A stretch of DNA of 64,000 nt from Nocardiopsis prasina DSM 43845 (lineage in GTDB: Bacteria > Actinomycetota > Actinomycetes > Streptosporangiales > Streptosporangiaceae). The stretch is from contig NZ_ANAE01000161.1 in NCBI RefSeq assembly GCF_000341265.1, positions 1 through 64,000 of the forward strand, in the 5' to 3' direction. Below are positions 42,621-57,139 of this stretch, in pieces (position 1 is the stretch's first letter; the number at the start of each line of letters is the position of its first letter). The notes under the pieces are model-generated. The model was not told where the DNA came from. It saw only the letters and a list, made by a program, of their open reading frames with translations, and searched no databases. The position numbers and the translations under genes are program-made.

Positions 42621-42653
42621 AGTCGACATGGCGACTCGGCGTGGTGTCGACAA
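42621..42653 (+). repeat. dispersed GTCGAC repeat, copy B
   Basis: Differs from copy A (38730-38762) at two of 33 positions. It lies in the 358-base gap between the hydrolase module and tRNA-Ile, which holds no gene. Confidence 0.75.
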
Positions 42654-42716
42654 AGCGACCCGGGCGATCCCGGTCAATCCGCTTGGTCGTGGGAGGTCCG
42701 TATCCGCTCAGGGCAC

Positions 42717-42746
42717 GAAAAAAGACCCCCCGAAGGGAGTCTTTTC
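42717..42746 (-). terminator. intrinsic terminator after tRNA-Ile
   Basis: Reading the minus strand, AAAAGACTCCC pairs with GGGGGTCTTTT around TTCG and ends in six T. This is the most canonical rho-independent terminator in the window. It lies seven bases beyond the tRNA 3' end. Confidence 0.88.
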
Positions 42747-42752
42747 ACTGGG

Positions 42753-42826
42753 TGGGCGTACCAGGACTTGAACCTGGGGCCTCATCCTTATCAGGGATGC
42801 GCTCTAACCGACTGAGCTATACGCCC
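42753..42826 (-). tRNA. tRNA-Ile (anticodon GAT)
   Basis: The 74-base gene folds as a cloverleaf: acceptor GGGCGTA paired with TACGCCC, D-arm AGCTCAGTCGGTTAGAGC, anticodon stem-loop with GAT (42790-42792), and T-arm with GGTTCAAGTCC. No CCA is encoded. Sitting just downstream of gyrA and the DUF3566 gene is the usual actinobacterial arrangement. Confidence 0.97.
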
Positions 42827-42962
42827 GCGTTCCGTGTGGAACTCTACCGCATCCCGAGGAGCGGAGCGAACCGGAATCCTCGGGTGGAGAGGAGGTGCGC
42901 GGCCCTGCCGCGTCCCTCTTCACCTTCGATTTTAGCGGGTTTCGGGAGTGCTCTGGACGGGT

Positions 42963-42993
42963 CGGGCCCGGCCCCTCGGAGGGACCGGGCCCG
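42963..42993 (-). terminator. hairpin after the gyrB-gyrA-DUF3566 operon
   Basis: CGGGCCCGG (42963-42971) pairs with CCGGGCCCG (42985-42993), with extra C/G pairs inside, 15 bases beyond the DUF3566 stop. Confidence 0.6.
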
Positions 42994-43008
42994 GCGCGAG
43001 ACGGAGGG

Positions 43009-43599
43009 CTACTCGGCCTCGGAGAGCGTGACGTCGACGCCGCCGACCAGGTCGGAGACCAGGTTGTAGAGCATCGCGCCCACCGTGGACAGGGCCGTGA
43101 TCAGCACGACGTTCAGCGCGCCGATCACACCCGTGTAGCCGAGCACGCGGCCCGGGGAGAACCAGGCGGCCGGGTTGAGACCCAGCTCGTCCTCTCCGCC
43201 GTCACCCTCCAGGAGGGCGTTGATCATGTTGGTCAGTTCGTCGAACACACCCAGCATCGACAGGGTCGCGTAGATCACCGCGACCGCGACGAACAGGATG
43301 ATGAAGCAGACGAGGGAGACCACGAAGGCGAACTTCATGACCGACCACGGCTCCACGCGGGAGACGGTCAGGTGGGCCTTGCGGCTCGCCAGGGTCGCCT
43401 TGACCGCGCTCGGGCCCGCGGGGCTGGACTCCTCCTCGGGCTCCTCGGGCTCGGACCGCGACTCGGTCGCCTCCGGCTCCGGGGTCACGGCCTCCGAGGA
43501 GTCCTCAGCGGCCGCTCCCGCCGTCTCCACGTCCGCGTCACCGGCGGTGGCAGCCGCGTCGGACTCGTTGCTGGTGGTGTTCCGCTGGTTCTCAGACAT
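43009..43599 (-). CDS. DUF3566 domain transmembrane protein
   Basis: The 196-residue protein has an acidic Ala/Glu/Ser-rich N-terminus (about 85 residues) and a C-terminal DUF3566 domain with two membrane helices (FAFVVSLVCFIILFVAVAVIY and GVIGALNVVLITALSTVGAMLYNLV). It begins with the typical RKAHLTVSRVEPWSVMKF. Genes of this family stand directly behind gyrA in many actinobacteria, such as Rv0007 of Mycobacterium tuberculosis. The role is not well established; some members are linked to cell envelope or division. Confidence 0.88.
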   Translation of the reverse strand: MSENQRNTTSNESDAAATAGDADVETAGAAAEDSSEAVTPEPEATESRSEPEEPEEESSPAGPSAVKATLASRKAHLTVSRVEPWSVMKFAFVVSLVCFIILFVAVAVIYATLSMLGVFDELTNMINALLEGDGGEDELGLNPAAWFSPGRVLGYTGVIGALNVVLITALSTVGAMLYNLVSDLVGGVDVTLSEAE

Positions 43600-43700
43600 A
43601 GAAACGTTACCGCTGGACTTTCGTTGAGACGAGTCGATCCATGTGTCCCGCGGGGCCGCCGAAACGCACCCCACGGGACGTACTGGGCTTAACGCGCAGT

Positions 43701-46310
<2,610 letters not shown>

Positions 46311-46363
46311 GGATGTCGATCCCTTCTACGAAGCTTGCTGGAGCACGGGTGGGAACGGGGGAC

Positions 46364-48773
<2,410 letters not shown>

Positions 48774-49340
48774 TCACCGTCGACGAAAACCCGGCCCCTT
48801 GACCTTGATCGCGATGACCGTGCCGTCGCCCAGTTCCTCGTTCAGGCGGCGCATCAGGTCCCGAACCATCGCTCGCGCGTGGGCCGCCATTGTCGGTGAA
48901 TCGGCGACGACAACGAGTTCGCCCTCCGAATAACTCTCCGGTCGCAGGTGTTCGGCGTTGAAATCACCAACGATGTCCGCCCACCGGCCGAACACGCCGC
49001 CGATGGCGACCTGTTCCTGCCAGCCGTGCTCGATCAGCCAGGTGCGCACCGCGTCGCCGAACAACTGCGGTTCGTTCCGTGACCGCAACCGGCCACGCCT
49101 GCGGTTCCGGTTCATGCCCCGGGGGACGGCGCCGCGCTCGCGTGCCTCCGCACGGGCTCGGGCCAGAGCCTGGCGCGCCAGGTCGGCGCCGGAGGCCGGG
49201 GGGGTGTCCGGGACCGGAGGAGCCTGCGGCGCGGTCGGCGAACCGTTGTCCACAGGGTGTGGACGGACCGCGTCGGACGGGGACCCCTCGGCGTCGCGAC
49301 GGGAAGCTGGATCCACAGGCTGTGGACAACCCTCACGCAC
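48774..49340 (-). CDS. DUF721 protein, DciA-like helicase loader candidate
   Basis: The 188-residue protein has a basic, Arg-rich middle and a C-terminal DUF721 domain ([45 protein letters not shown]...[19 protein letters not shown]). DUF721 proteins include DciA, which loads the replicative helicase in bacteria lacking DnaC/DnaI; the role here is from the family. GTG 49340 overlaps the recF end by eight bases, so it is cotranscribed with recF. Its position next to recF and gyrB is conserved in actinobacteria. Confidence 0.88.
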   Translation of the reverse strand: MREGCPQPVDPASRRDAEGSPSDAVRPHPVDNGSPTAPQAPPVPDTPPASGADLARQALARARAEARERGAVPRGMNRNRRRGRLRSRNEPQLFGDAVRTWLIEHGWQEQVAIGGVFGRWADIVGDFNAEHLRPESYSEGELVVVADSPTMAAHARAMVRDLMRRLNEELGDGTVIAIKVKGPGFRRR

Positions 49341-50463
49341 TCTCGACCACCCCCTGGCGCACGCCGAACCGCGCACCGTCCAGCTCTTCCGGGATGTCCT
49401 CGGCGACCGCCGCCGTCACCAGCACCTGCTCGGTGTCGCGCACCCGCTCGGTCAGCCTGCGGCGGCGCTCGGAGTCCAGCTCGGCGAAGACGTCGTCCAG
49501 GATGAGAACCGGGTCGTCGCCTTCGGCTCTCAACAGCTCGAACGCGGCCAGCTTGAGCGAGAGGGCGTACGACCACGACTCCCCCTGGCTGGCGTACCCC
49601 TTGGCAGGCAGGTCACCGAGCTGGAGGTGCAGGTCGTCACGGTGCGGGCCGACCAGGCTGACACCCCGCTGCAGCTCCCGGTCACGCGTCCGCTCCATGG
49701 CCTCGCGCAGGAGGTCCACGAGCTGTGGGCGCTCGTGCGGGAGCTCCCCTTCCTCCTCCACCCAGGAGCTCCGGTAGGTGGGCACGGCCGGTCCACCGGA
49801 GTCGGTCAGCCCCGCGTACGAGTGCGCGATCAGCGGACGCAGCTCCTCGACCAGGGCCAGCCGCGCCGCCAGGAGCTCCGCGCCGGTCTCGGCCAGGTGG
49901 GAGTCCCAGACCTCCAGCGTGCTCAGGTCCGGGGCGGCCCGCTGACGCAGCCGCGCCGAGGCCGACTTCAGCAGGGCGTTGCGCTGCTTGAGCACCCGCT
50001 CGTAGTCGGAGCGCACCCCCGCCATCCGGGGAGCGCGCGCCACCAGGAGGTCGTCCAGGAACCGGCGCCGCTCCCCGGGGTCACCCTTGACCAGGGCCAG
50101 GTCCTCGGGGGCGAACAGCACCGTCCGCAGGATGCCCAGCACGTCGCGGGGGCGCCCGGCAGCGCCACGGTTCACCCTGGCGCGGTTGGCCCGGCCCGGG
50201 TTGATCTCCAGGTCGACCAGCATGTCCCGGCCGTCGCGGACGACCTTGGCGCTGACGATCGCACGCGGAGCGCCCTGGCGGACCAGAGGGGTGTCCGAGG
50301 AGACCCGGTGGCTGCCGAGGGTGGCGACGTACCCGACCGCCTCGACGAGGTTGGTCTTGCCCTGGCCGTTGGACCCGACGAAGACGCTCACGCCGGGTTC
50401 GAGCCGCAACTGGGCCGTCTCGTAGGAACGGAAATCGGCCAGTTGCAGGTGGGAGACGTACAT
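49333..50463 (-). CDS. recF: recombination mediator RecF
   Basis: RecF is an SMC-like ATPase loading RecA at gaps. Walker A is GSNGQGKTN near residue 31, the family start [18 protein letters not shown] precedes it, the signature [21 protein letters not shown] lies near 290 and Walker [12 protein letters not shown] near 320. ATG 50463 follows AGGAGGAAGG. Length (376) is normal. It stands downstream of gnd past a very strong hairpin and overlaps the DUF721 gene. Confidence 0.96.
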   Translation of the reverse strand: MYVSHLQLADFRSYETAQLRLEPGVSVFVGSNGQGKTNLVEAVGYVATLGSHRVSSDTPLVRQGAPRAIVSAKVVRDGRDMLVDLEINPGRANRARVNRGAAGRPRDVLGILRTVLFAPEDLALVKGDPGERRRFLDDLLVARAPRMAGVRSDYERVLKQRNALLKSASARLRQRAAPDLSTLEVWDSHLAETGAELLAARLALVEELRPLIAHSYAGLTDSGGPAVPTYRSSWVEEEGELPHERPQLVDLLREAMERTRDRELQRGVSLVGPHRDDLHLQLGDLPAKGYASQGESWSYALSLKLAAFELLRAEGDDPVLILDDVFAELDSERRRRLTERVRDTEQVLVTAAVAEDIPEELDGARFGVRQGVVESA

Positions 50464-50519
50464 CCGGCCTTCCTCCTGGGACGGGGGAGCGGGAAACGGT
50501 GGGGAGGTCCGAGTGGAAA

Positions 50520-50566
50520 CGCCACCCGGGGTCGGTCCGGTGAGCCCGGACCGACCCCGGGTGGCG
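50520..50566 (-). terminator. perfect 21-bp hairpin after gnd
   Basis: Arms 50520-50540 and 50546-50566 are exact 21-base complements around a five-base loop, 13 bases beyond the gnd stop and ahead of recF. It is the longest perfect stem in the window and should separate gnd from recF transcription, or act as an RNA-processing site. Confidence 0.8.
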
Positions 50567-50578
50567 GAGCGGGCGCGG

Positions 50579-51478
50579 TCAGCCCTGCTCGGAGTCCTTG
50601 GGACCGGCCTTGGTGACGGCGTGCCCGCCGAACTGGTTGCGCAGGGCGGCCACGACCTTCATGGCCTCGCTGTCGTCCTGACGGGACGCGAACCGCGCGA
50701 AGAGGGAGGCGGTGATCGCCGGGGCGGGGACCGCGAGGTCCACGGCGGCCTGGACGGTCCAGCGGCCCTCACCGGAGTCCTGCACGTACCCGCGCAGCTC
50801 GGACAGGTCCGGGTCCTCCTCCAGGGCGCGGCCCAGCAGGTCCAGCAGCCAGGAGCGCACGACGGTGCCCTCACGCCAGCTCTCGAAGGTGCCCGGCACG
50901 TCCTTGACGATCCCGGAGGCGACCATCAGCTCGTAGCCCTCGGCGAAGGACTGCATCATGCCGTACTCGATGCCGTTGTGGACCATCTTCACGAAGTGGC
51001 CCGCGCCGACGGCGCCGGCGTGCACGAAGCCGCCGCCGTCGTCGGGGGTCAGGGAGTCGAAGACGGGGCGCAGGCGCTCCACGTCCTCCGCTCGGCCGCC
51101 GACCATGATCCCGTAGCCGTTCTGGCGTCCCCACACACCGCCGCTGACGCCCGCGTCGACGTAGCCGACGCCCCGGGCCGCCAGTGCCTCGGCGCGCGGC
51201 GCGTCGTCGACGTAGTGGGTGTTGCCGCCCTCGACGACGATGTCGCCCTCGGAGAGGAGGTCGCCGAGCTCGGAGACGATCGTGGCCGTCGGGTCGCCGG
51301 ACGGGACCATCACCCACACCACGCGGGGGGCTTCGAGGCGGTCGACGAGCTCCGTCAGGGTCTCGACGTCGCGCTCGCCGGGGGAGACGTCGTAGCCGAC
51401 GACCTCGTGCCCCTTCTCACGCAGGCGGGCGGCCATGTTGCCGCCCATCTTGCCGAGACCGATCATTCCGAGTTGCAT
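50579..51478 (-). CDS. gnd: 6-phosphogluconate dehydrogenase, decarboxylating (short type)
   Basis: Converts 6-phosphogluconate to ribulose 5-phosphate and CO2. The N-terminal Rossmann motif is [20 protein letters not shown], the [17 protein letters not shown] substrate segment and the [17 protein letters not shown] catalytic segment (Lys and Asn) all follow. At 299 residues it is the short, mostly NAD-dependent type, not the 470-residue GndA form. ATG 51478 has AGGGGAG. Its place between dnaN and recF is characteristic of actinobacteria. Confidence 0.95.
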   Translation of the reverse strand: MQLGMIGLGKMGGNMAARLREKGHEVVGYDVSPGERDVETLTELVDRLEAPRVVWVMVPSGDPTATIVSELGDLLSEGDIVVEGGNTHYVDDAPRAEALAARGVGYVDAGVSGGVWGRQNGYGIMVGGRAEDVERLRPVFDSLTPDDGGGFVHAGAVGAGHFVKMVHNGIEYGMMQSFAEGYELMVASGIVKDVPGTFESWREGTVVRSWLLDLLGRALEEDPDLSELRGYVQDSGEGRWTVQAAVDLAVPAPAITASLFARFASRQDDSEAMKVVAALRNQFGGHAVTKAGPKDSEQG

Positions 51479-51583
51479 GTGTGGACTCCCCTAGGGCACC
51501 TGCGGACATGTGGAAGCCGACCGGCCCGTGGCGCTGTGCACGGGCCGGGCGGCGGACGCTCGTCGGTGGAACGGGCGGTCCGG

Positions 51584-52723
51584 TCAGCCGGAGAGGCGGA
51601 CCGGCATGATCAGGTAGCGGTACTCGGGGGAAGCACCCTCCTCAGCGGGCTTCCCGGTGAGGATCGCGGGCTTGGTCGAGGTGGTGAAGTGCAGGCGGGC
51701 CACGTCGGTGCCGATGGCGCCCAGCCCGTCCAGCAGGAACCCGGAGTTGAAGGCGATCTGGATGTCCTCGCCGTCCAGGTCCGCCTCCAGGGTCTCCACG
51801 GCCTGCGCGTCCTCGCCGGTGCCCGCCTCCAGGACCAGCGCGCCCTGGGAGAAGGCCAGGCGCAGCGGGGTGTTGCGCTCGGCGACCAGCGAGACGCGCT
51901 TGACGGCCTCGACGAACTCGGAGCGGCTGACCTCGGCCACGGTGTTGAAGGTGTCCGGCAGCAGGGCGCGGTACTTGGGGAACTCGCCGTCGAGCAGGCG
52001 CGTGGTGGTCCGGCGGCCGCCGCCCTCGAAGCCCATCATGCCCTCGCCGGTCTCGGTGCCCGACAGGGCGATGGCGACCTCGGCTCCGGAGGTGAGCGAC
52101 TTCGCGGTGTCGTGGAGGGTCTTGGCCGGGACCAGCGCGACGGCGGACAGGTCCGGGTTCTCCGGCTTCCAGCTCAGCTCGCGGACGGCGAGGCGGTAGC
52201 GGTCGGTGGAGGCGAGGGTGATGGTTTCGCCCTCGATCTCGACGCGGATGCCGGTGAGCATCGGGAGGGTGTCGTCACGGCCGGCCGCCACGGCGACCTG
52301 GCTGACGGCGGCGGCGAACGCGTCGCTGCCGATGGTCCCGCTCACGCCGGGCATCTCCGGGAGGGACGGGTAGTCCTCGACCGGCATGGTGTTCAGGGTG
52401 AACTTGGCGCTTCCGCAGCTCACGACGACCTTCGGGCCGTCCGTGGAGATCTCCACAGTCTGTGGAGGAAGGTTGCGGGTGATCTCGGCGAGGAGACGGC
52501 CGGAGACGAGGGTCTGCCCCGGCTCCTCGATCTCGACGTCCACCGAGACCTGCGCCGAGACCTCGTAGTCGAAGCCGGAGAGGCGGACGCGCTGGCGGTC
52601 GTCGACCTCGCCGGCGTCCAGCAGGATTCCGGCCAGGACCGGTACAGAGGGGCGCGTCGGCAGTGTGCGCGCTGTCCAGGCGACAGCGTCGGCCAGTACG
52701 TCGCGTTCGACCCGGAACTTCAC
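51584..52723 (-). CDS. dnaN: DNA polymerase III sliding clamp, beta subunit
   Basis: The 379-residue clamp shows the three-domain DnaN sequence: KFRVERDVLADAVAWTARTLPTRPSVPVLAGILL at the start, TLPMLTGIRVEIEGETITLASTDRYRLAVRE in the second domain and the C-terminal YRYLIMPVRLSG. GTG 52723 gives the family N-terminus MKFRVERDVLADAV; the longer frame is not homologous. It is the first gene past oriC on this arm. Confidence 0.97.
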   Translation of the reverse strand: MKFRVERDVLADAVAWTARTLPTRPSVPVLAGILLDAGEVDDRQRVRLSGFDYEVSAQVSVDVEIEEPGQTLVSGRLLAEITRNLPPQTVEISTDGPKVVVSCGSAKFTLNTMPVEDYPSLPEMPGVSGTIGSDAFAAAVSQVAVAAGRDDTLPMLTGIRVEIEGETITLASTDRYRLAVRELSWKPENPDLSAVALVPAKTLHDTAKSLTSGAEVAIALSGTETGEGMMGFEGGGRRTTTRLLDGEFPKYRALLPDTFNTVAEVSRSEFVEAVKRVSLVAERNTPLRLAFSQGALVLEAGTGEDAQAVETLEADLDGEDIQIAFNSGFLLDGLGAIGTDVARLHFTTSTKPAILTGKPAEEGASPEYRYLIMPVRLSG

Positions 52724-52996
52724 TTTCCGACTCTCTTTCCGCCCGACCGGGGACCGGTCGCGCCTCAACGTTGCAGCTCGTGGGTGTCTCGTGGGTCCGC
52801 CGGGGGTTGTTTCCCCAGGGTGTGGACGGCGTCCGCAGCGAGGGCGGACCGTGCCGCCGGAGCGGTCTCGGACTCCGTAGGGGTCACCGCTCAGATCCGG
52901 GCGGCGGAGGACAGGGGCGAGACCACACGTTACCCGGATTCACCCGCTGCCGCTGCCAGCTCCGGACTGACCCGCCGTCACCTCGATCTCAGGCGT

Positions 52997-53718
52997 TTGT
53001 CCACAGATTTTCCGCGAAGCTGTTTTGACGCCACATCTTGGTTACTGAAGGTGCGTAGTAGTAGTAGGGCCTGTGGATAATGTGGATAACCCTTGTTCTC
53101 GCAGGTCAGACTGCGAATTTTTGTCCACAGGCCCTGTGGATGACCCTGTGTGTAACTCGGGCCTCCTGTGGACAAGTCGAGGGCCCCACAGCTTGTCCAC
53201 AGACCGTCCACAGGTTCGTCCACAGCTTTTCCCCAAGTTGTCCACAGTGCCCTGTGGTTCGGTGGTCCGGGCATCGGTGACGGTGTCCACAGGGCGACCC
53301 TGGGTTACCCACAGGCTCGGTGCTGTTGTCCACAGGTTATCCACAGGGTTGTCCACAGAATTCGACCCTCCCCTGTGGATAACTTCGCGGAGAAACCCCA
53401 AAACTTTTTTTCGAAGGCCGACGCAGACCGCGCGAACCTGGACAAAGACTCTGTGCACAGGGTTTTCCACAGGCCCTTGTCGAACCACCTGCCCCGAACT
53501 CCGTCGCGACCCAGGCCAGACCCTCCGCAGGCTCCGTTGTGGTCAGGGCAACAGCCCCAGGAGGCCGTGAGAACCAGGGGAAACGGTGCGTGTCCGGTAC
53601 GGACGGTGCGGCTCGGCGACGAGGCGGACTTACCCGTCTCCGAGGTGCCAACACCCACACAAGCCTGTGGATAACTCGGTGTGGGCGGTTCCGGGGGAGC
53701 CCCGGAGACTGTGGACAA
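52997..53718. other. chromosomal replication origin oriC
   Basis: Between dnaN and dnaA lie 13 exact DnaA boxes (TTGTCCACA or TTATCCACA). On plus they are at 52997, 53121, 53193, 53238, 53326, 53337 and 53349; on minus at 53072, 53081, 53167, 53374, 53666 and 53710. Several near matches add to them (53135, 53216, 53283, 53305, 53463). The boxes at 53326/53337/53349 form a head-to-tail triplet spaced 11 and 12 bp. A run of AAAA-C-TTTTTTT at 53400-53412 is the most A/T-rich point and the best unwinding candidate. No gene is supported in 52724-54004. Confidence 0.95.
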
Positions 53719-53793
53719 GCGCGGAGCCGTCGCACGAAGGGCGAGAGAGGGCGGGGGCCACCCGGTGACGGGCCCAAGGGGACAAGGAGAGAA

Positions 53794-53832
53794 GTCGACA
53801 CGTCGACCAGTGGACTCGGTGACACGTCGACT
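53794..53832. repeat. GTCGAC-rich element beside oriC
   Basis: Three GTCGAC words (53794, 53802, 53826) with CACGTCGAC repeated fall between the last oriC box and the dnaA terminator. It belongs to the dispersed GTCGAC-type intergenic family. Confidence 0.45.
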
Positions 53833-53941
53833 GGGAGACACACGGACGCGGAGGCGGGCGACGGGGTGACGGTCGTCGGCGGGGCCGTCGCGAGGCGGAC
53901 GCGAGGCGGACGCGGGCGCCCCAGGGCCCCTCTGACACGAC

Positions 53942-53978
53942 GGAGGGGCGGCCGCCGTGCTGGCGGGGCCGCCCCTCC
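53942..53978 (-). terminator. hairpin after dnaA
   Basis: GGAGGGGCGGCC (53942-53953) pairs perfectly with GGCCGCCCCTCC (53967-53978) around a 13-base loop, 26 bases beyond the dnaA stop. Confidence 0.7.
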
Positions 53979-54004
53979 CGATCGTCGTGTGTACCCGGGG
54001 CCGG

Positions 54005-56125
54005 TCAGGTCAGCGAGGGCTGGTCCTTGATCCGGCTGGTCAGCTCGTGCACCTGGTTGTAGATGGAGCGGCGCTCCGCCATGAGCGCCCGGACCTTGCG
54101 GTCGGCGTGCATGACGGTGGTGTGGTCGCGGCCGAACTGCTGACCGATCTTGGGCAGGGAGAGGTCGGTCAGCTCACGGCAGAGGTACATGGCGATCTGC
54201 CGGGCCGTCACCAGCACCCGGGAACGGGAGGTCCCGCACAGGTCCTCCAGGCTCAGCCCGAAGTAGGCCGCGGTCTGGGACATGATCGCGCTGGCCGTGA
54301 CCTCGGGCACCTCGGCGTTGGGGACGAGGTCCCGCAGCACCTGGCCGGTCAGGTCCAGGTCCACCGACTGCCGGTTGAGGCTGGCGAAGGCGGTCACGCG
54401 GATGAGCGCGCCCTCCAGTTCCCGGATGTTGGTGGAGATCTTGCTGGCGATGAACTCCAGGACCTCGGGCGGCGCGGCCAGACCCTCCTGAGCGGCCTTC
54501 TTGCGCAGGATGGCGATCCGGGTCTCCAGCTCGGGCGGCTGGACGTCCGTCAGAAGCCCCCACTCGAACCGGCTCCGCATCCGGTCCTCCAGCGTGGTCA
54601 GCTGCTTGGGCGGCCGGTCGCTGGAGATGACGATCTGCTTGTCGGAGTTGTGGAGCGTGTTGAAGGTGTGGAAGAACTCCTCCTGCGTCTGCTCCTTGTT
54701 CTCCAGGAACTGGATGTCGTCCACCAGGAGCACGTCGATGTCCCGGTAGCGGCGCCGGAACCCGTCCGCCTTGCCGTCCCGGATCGAGTTGATGAACTCG
54801 TTGGTGAACTCCTCCGAGCTCACGTACCGCACCCGGGAGCCCTCGTACAGCCGGTGCGTGTAGTGGCCGATGGCGTGCAGCAGGTGGGTCTTGCCCAGCC
54901 CGGAGCCGCCGTGGATGAAGAGCGGGTTGTACGCCTTCGCGGGAGCCTCCGCGGCCGCGACCGAGGCCGCGTGCGCGAACCGGTTGCTGGACCCGATGAC
55001 GAACGTGTCGAAGGTGTACTTCGGGTTCAGCCGTGCGTGCTCACCGGGGGGGATCTCCTGCGACCGGCCCGGGGGAGAGGCCGGGGCGGCGGGCGCCGTC
55101 GAGGGAGCGGGCGCCTCCGGCTCCGGCTCCTTGACCGGCGCGGGATCCACTGCCTGCTCCACGGGTGCCGGGACGCCCTCGGGCTCACTCGGAGGCCGTT
55201 CCTCGCTGTGCGGGGGCTCAGGGGCGGACCTCGGCGCGGGGCCGGTATCCCGCGGGGCCGGGCTCTCCCAGCGGTTGGGCTCGTCCCAGGACGCGTCGGC
55301 CCAGCTCTGCTGCTGCCACAGCGGCTGCTGGGCGGGCTGGTCCCAGCCCGAGGCGGCACCGTGGAACGCCCCCTGCTGCCCCGTGTGGGGCTGCGCCGGG
55401 GGAGCGGGCAGCGGCTGCTGCGGCGCGGGCGACTCCGCGGCGTGCGTGACCGGTGCGGACGGACCGGAGTGCGGCCCTTGGGCGGGCCGCTGCGGGGCGG
55501 GGGAGCCCTGGTCACCGGTGTGCGGGTGGCCGTGCTGGCGCGGCGCCTGGCCGCGTTCGTCGGGCCGGGGGCCCTGGACGGAGGGTGCGGGGCCGAGCAG
55601 GTCGGCCTGCGCCTCCTGCGCGCGTGCGTGCCCGGGGTCGGCTCCCAGCGCCTCGGACGGGTGCGGGGCCTCGGGCCGCTGGTGGGCCTCGTAGGGGTGC
55701 GGGGCGGACGGCCGGGCGTGCTGCCCCCGGGGTTCGTGGACGGAGGGCTGCTCGGCGCGGCCGGGGTGCGGGGGCGGCTCCGGCGGGGCGGAGAGCGACG
55801 TGTGCCCGCCCGTGTCCCTGCCCACACCGTAGGGAGAGGGGGTCGGGGGCGGCGTGGGGACGGCGGTGGGGTCCACGGTCACAGCGACCCGGATCTCCCG
55901 TCCCAGGTGGGCGGAGAGGGCCTTGCTGATCGCCGGGTAGAGGCGTGTCTCCAGGACCTTCTTGGTGAACTCGTTGGGCGCCGCGATCAGCGCCGTGTCC
56001 TCGATCAGACCCAGCGGGCGGGTCTGCGGCAGCCAGGCACGCTGGTGTGCGGGGAGGGAGTCGTGGTCGATCCCGTCCAGCACGCTCGACCAGACCATTG
56101 CGAGGTTGACCTGTGCTTCAGCCAA
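54005..56125 (-). CDS. dnaA: chromosomal replication initiator DnaA
   Basis: The 706-residue initiator has domain I at 1-90 (VWSSVLDGI...[20 protein letters not shown]). Domain II is about 275 residues of Pro/Gln/His/Ala-rich linker. The AAA+ domain III has Walker [10 protein letters not shown] near 405 and Walker [11 protein letters not shown]. Domain IV carries the DnaA-box signature [14 protein letters not shown] near 665. E. coli DnaA has 467 residues; the surplus is all in domain II, as in Streptomyces but longer. The start is probably TTG 56125 ([12 protein letters not shown]); see the overlapping six-codon frame noted in the findings. Confidence 0.97.
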   Translation of the reverse strand: MAEAQVNLAMVWSSVLDGIDHDSLPAHQRAWLPQTRPLGLIEDTALIAAPNEFTKKVLETRLYPAISKALSAHLGREIRVAVTVDPTAVPTPPPTPSPYGVGRDTGGHTSLSAPPEPPPHPGRAEQPSVHEPRGQHARPSAPHPYEAHQRPEAPHPSEALGADPGHARAQEAQADLLGPAPSVQGPRPDERGQAPRQHGHPHTGDQGSPAPQRPAQGPHSGPSAPVTHAAESPAPQQPLPAPPAQPHTGQQGAFHGAASGWDQPAQQPLWQQQSWADASWDEPNRWESPAPRDTGPAPRSAPEPPHSEERPPSEPEGVPAPVEQAVDPAPVKEPEPEAPAPSTAPAAPASPPGRSQEIPPGEHARLNPKYTFDTFVIGSSNRFAHAASVAAAEAPAKAYNPLFIHGGSGLGKTHLLHAIGHYTHRLYEGSRVRYVSSEEFTNEFINSIRDGKADGFRRRYRDIDVLLVDDIQFLENKEQTQEEFFHTFNTLHNSDKQIVISSDRPPKQLTTLEDRMRSRFEWGLLTDVQPPELETRIAILRKKAAQEGLAAPPEVLEFIASKISTNIRELEGALIRVTAFASLNRQSVDLDLTGQVLRDLVPNAEVPEVTASAIMSQTAAYFGLSLEDLCGTSRSRVLVTARQIAMYLCRELTDLSLPKIGQQFGRDHTTVMHADRKVRALMAERRSIYNQVHELTSRIKDQPSLT

Positions 56126-56327
56126 GGTGACCTGCCATGGTTGCTGTCCCTTCGGTGCGGATCTGTTCGGTGCGGGTTGGAGGCGGTGAGGGGACGGGGG
56201 AGTTCGGGTCGGCGTGTTTCCGGGAAGCGGGCACCACGGGGGTCCCGTGCCTCCCATTGTCCTCCCCTGAGGGAGGTGCCGGGCCGGGGTTCCGGTTCGA
56301 GGGCGGTCCTTCTGGTCGTTCGCTGCC

Positions 56328-56619
56328 TGTGGACAACGGGAGCGGCGGTGGGCGGTCAGGTGTTCGACTACCTCTGGGTATCCACAGCTTCAGGAGGTTG
56401 TCCACACCTTGTCCACAGGTTTATCCACAGGATGACAGTCGCCTGTGTGTTTCGGGAAGTTATCCACAATCCCCAGTTCAGGGGAGGTGTACAGCGACTG
56501 TCCACAACTTCGGCGAGGCTGTGGACGGCGTCGGGGGCGAGTTATCCACAGGTTGAGGTTATCCACAGACCCCCGTTCCTGTGGAAGTCTCACACGCTGT
56601 GGACAACCGGTTGTCCACA
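56328..56619. other. second DnaA-box cluster upstream of dnaA
   Basis: Nine exact DnaA boxes lie between dnaA and rpmH. On plus they are at 56398, 56409, 56421, 56460, 56542, 56559 and 56611; on minus at 56328 and 56598. Near matches occur at 56378, 56498 and 56520. 56398/56409/56421 is a head-to-tail triplet with 11- and 12-bp steps, identical to the triplet in oriC. It may autoregulate dnaA, titrate DnaA or be the second half of a bipartite origin. Confidence 0.9.
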
Positions 56620-56707
56620 GGGAGGCGGGTAGACTGTGACCGGTGGCGTCCGCCACCGGCCCGAGCCGCGCCACGACGTCGCTCGCGGGACGGTCAGCAG
56701 GGCTGAT

Positions 56708-56736
56708 TTGACCACGACCCGACCAGGTCGTATGTT
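56708..56736 (+). promoter_or_regulatory. rpmH operon promoter
   Basis: TTGACC (56708-56713), 17 bases, TATGTT (56731-56736): a near-consensus housekeeping promoter 135 bases before rpmH. A short dyad ACGACC/GGTCGT lies in the spacer. The gap 56126-56871 contains no gene otherwise. Confidence 0.65.
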
Positions 56737-56871
56737 CTATATGCTTATGCCGACGATCCTGCCTGCGCTCGTGCACACCACGAAGTCGCGGCCTCGTCGC
56801 ACGCACTGTAAGGCCCCGCATATCCTGGGGGTCTGTCGTAGTACTTTCCTGACACGCCCCTGGAGCCAGTA

Positions 56872-57015
56872 GTGAGCAAGCGTACGTTTCAGCCGAACAA
56901 CCGGCGTCGCGCGAAGGTCCACGGTTTCCGGCTGCGCATGCGTACGCGCGCCGGTCGCGCCATCATCGCCTCGCGACGTCGTAAGGGACGCGCCGCGCTG
57001 ACCGTGAGCCACTAG
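56872..57015 (+). CDS. rpmH: 50S ribosomal protein L34
   Basis: The 47-residue protein reads [19 protein letters not shown] and continues with the conserved [19 protein letters not shown], an Arg/Lys-rich L34. GTG 56872 follows GGAG at six bases. It is too short for most frame listings but unmistakable, and it heads the rpmH-rnpA-yidD-yidC-jag-rsmG operon. Confidence 0.98.
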   Translation: MSKRTFQPNNRRRAKVHGFRLRMRTRAGRAIIASRRRKGRAALTVSH

Positions 57016-57139
57016 GCCACGTCAAGCCTCAAGTCTTCACTGGGACCGGTCCGGCCTTCTCGCCGGTCGGTCCCTTTGTCGTGGGGCACGGAACCGGTAG
57101 CCGGGGGCCGTGCCGCACCCCTCTCCCGGAGGAACCCCG

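Noticed and set aside
53539-54030. frames within and beside oriC
   Set aside because: They arise from repeated DnaA boxes (words such as VHR and PQV recur) and have no independent coding signal.
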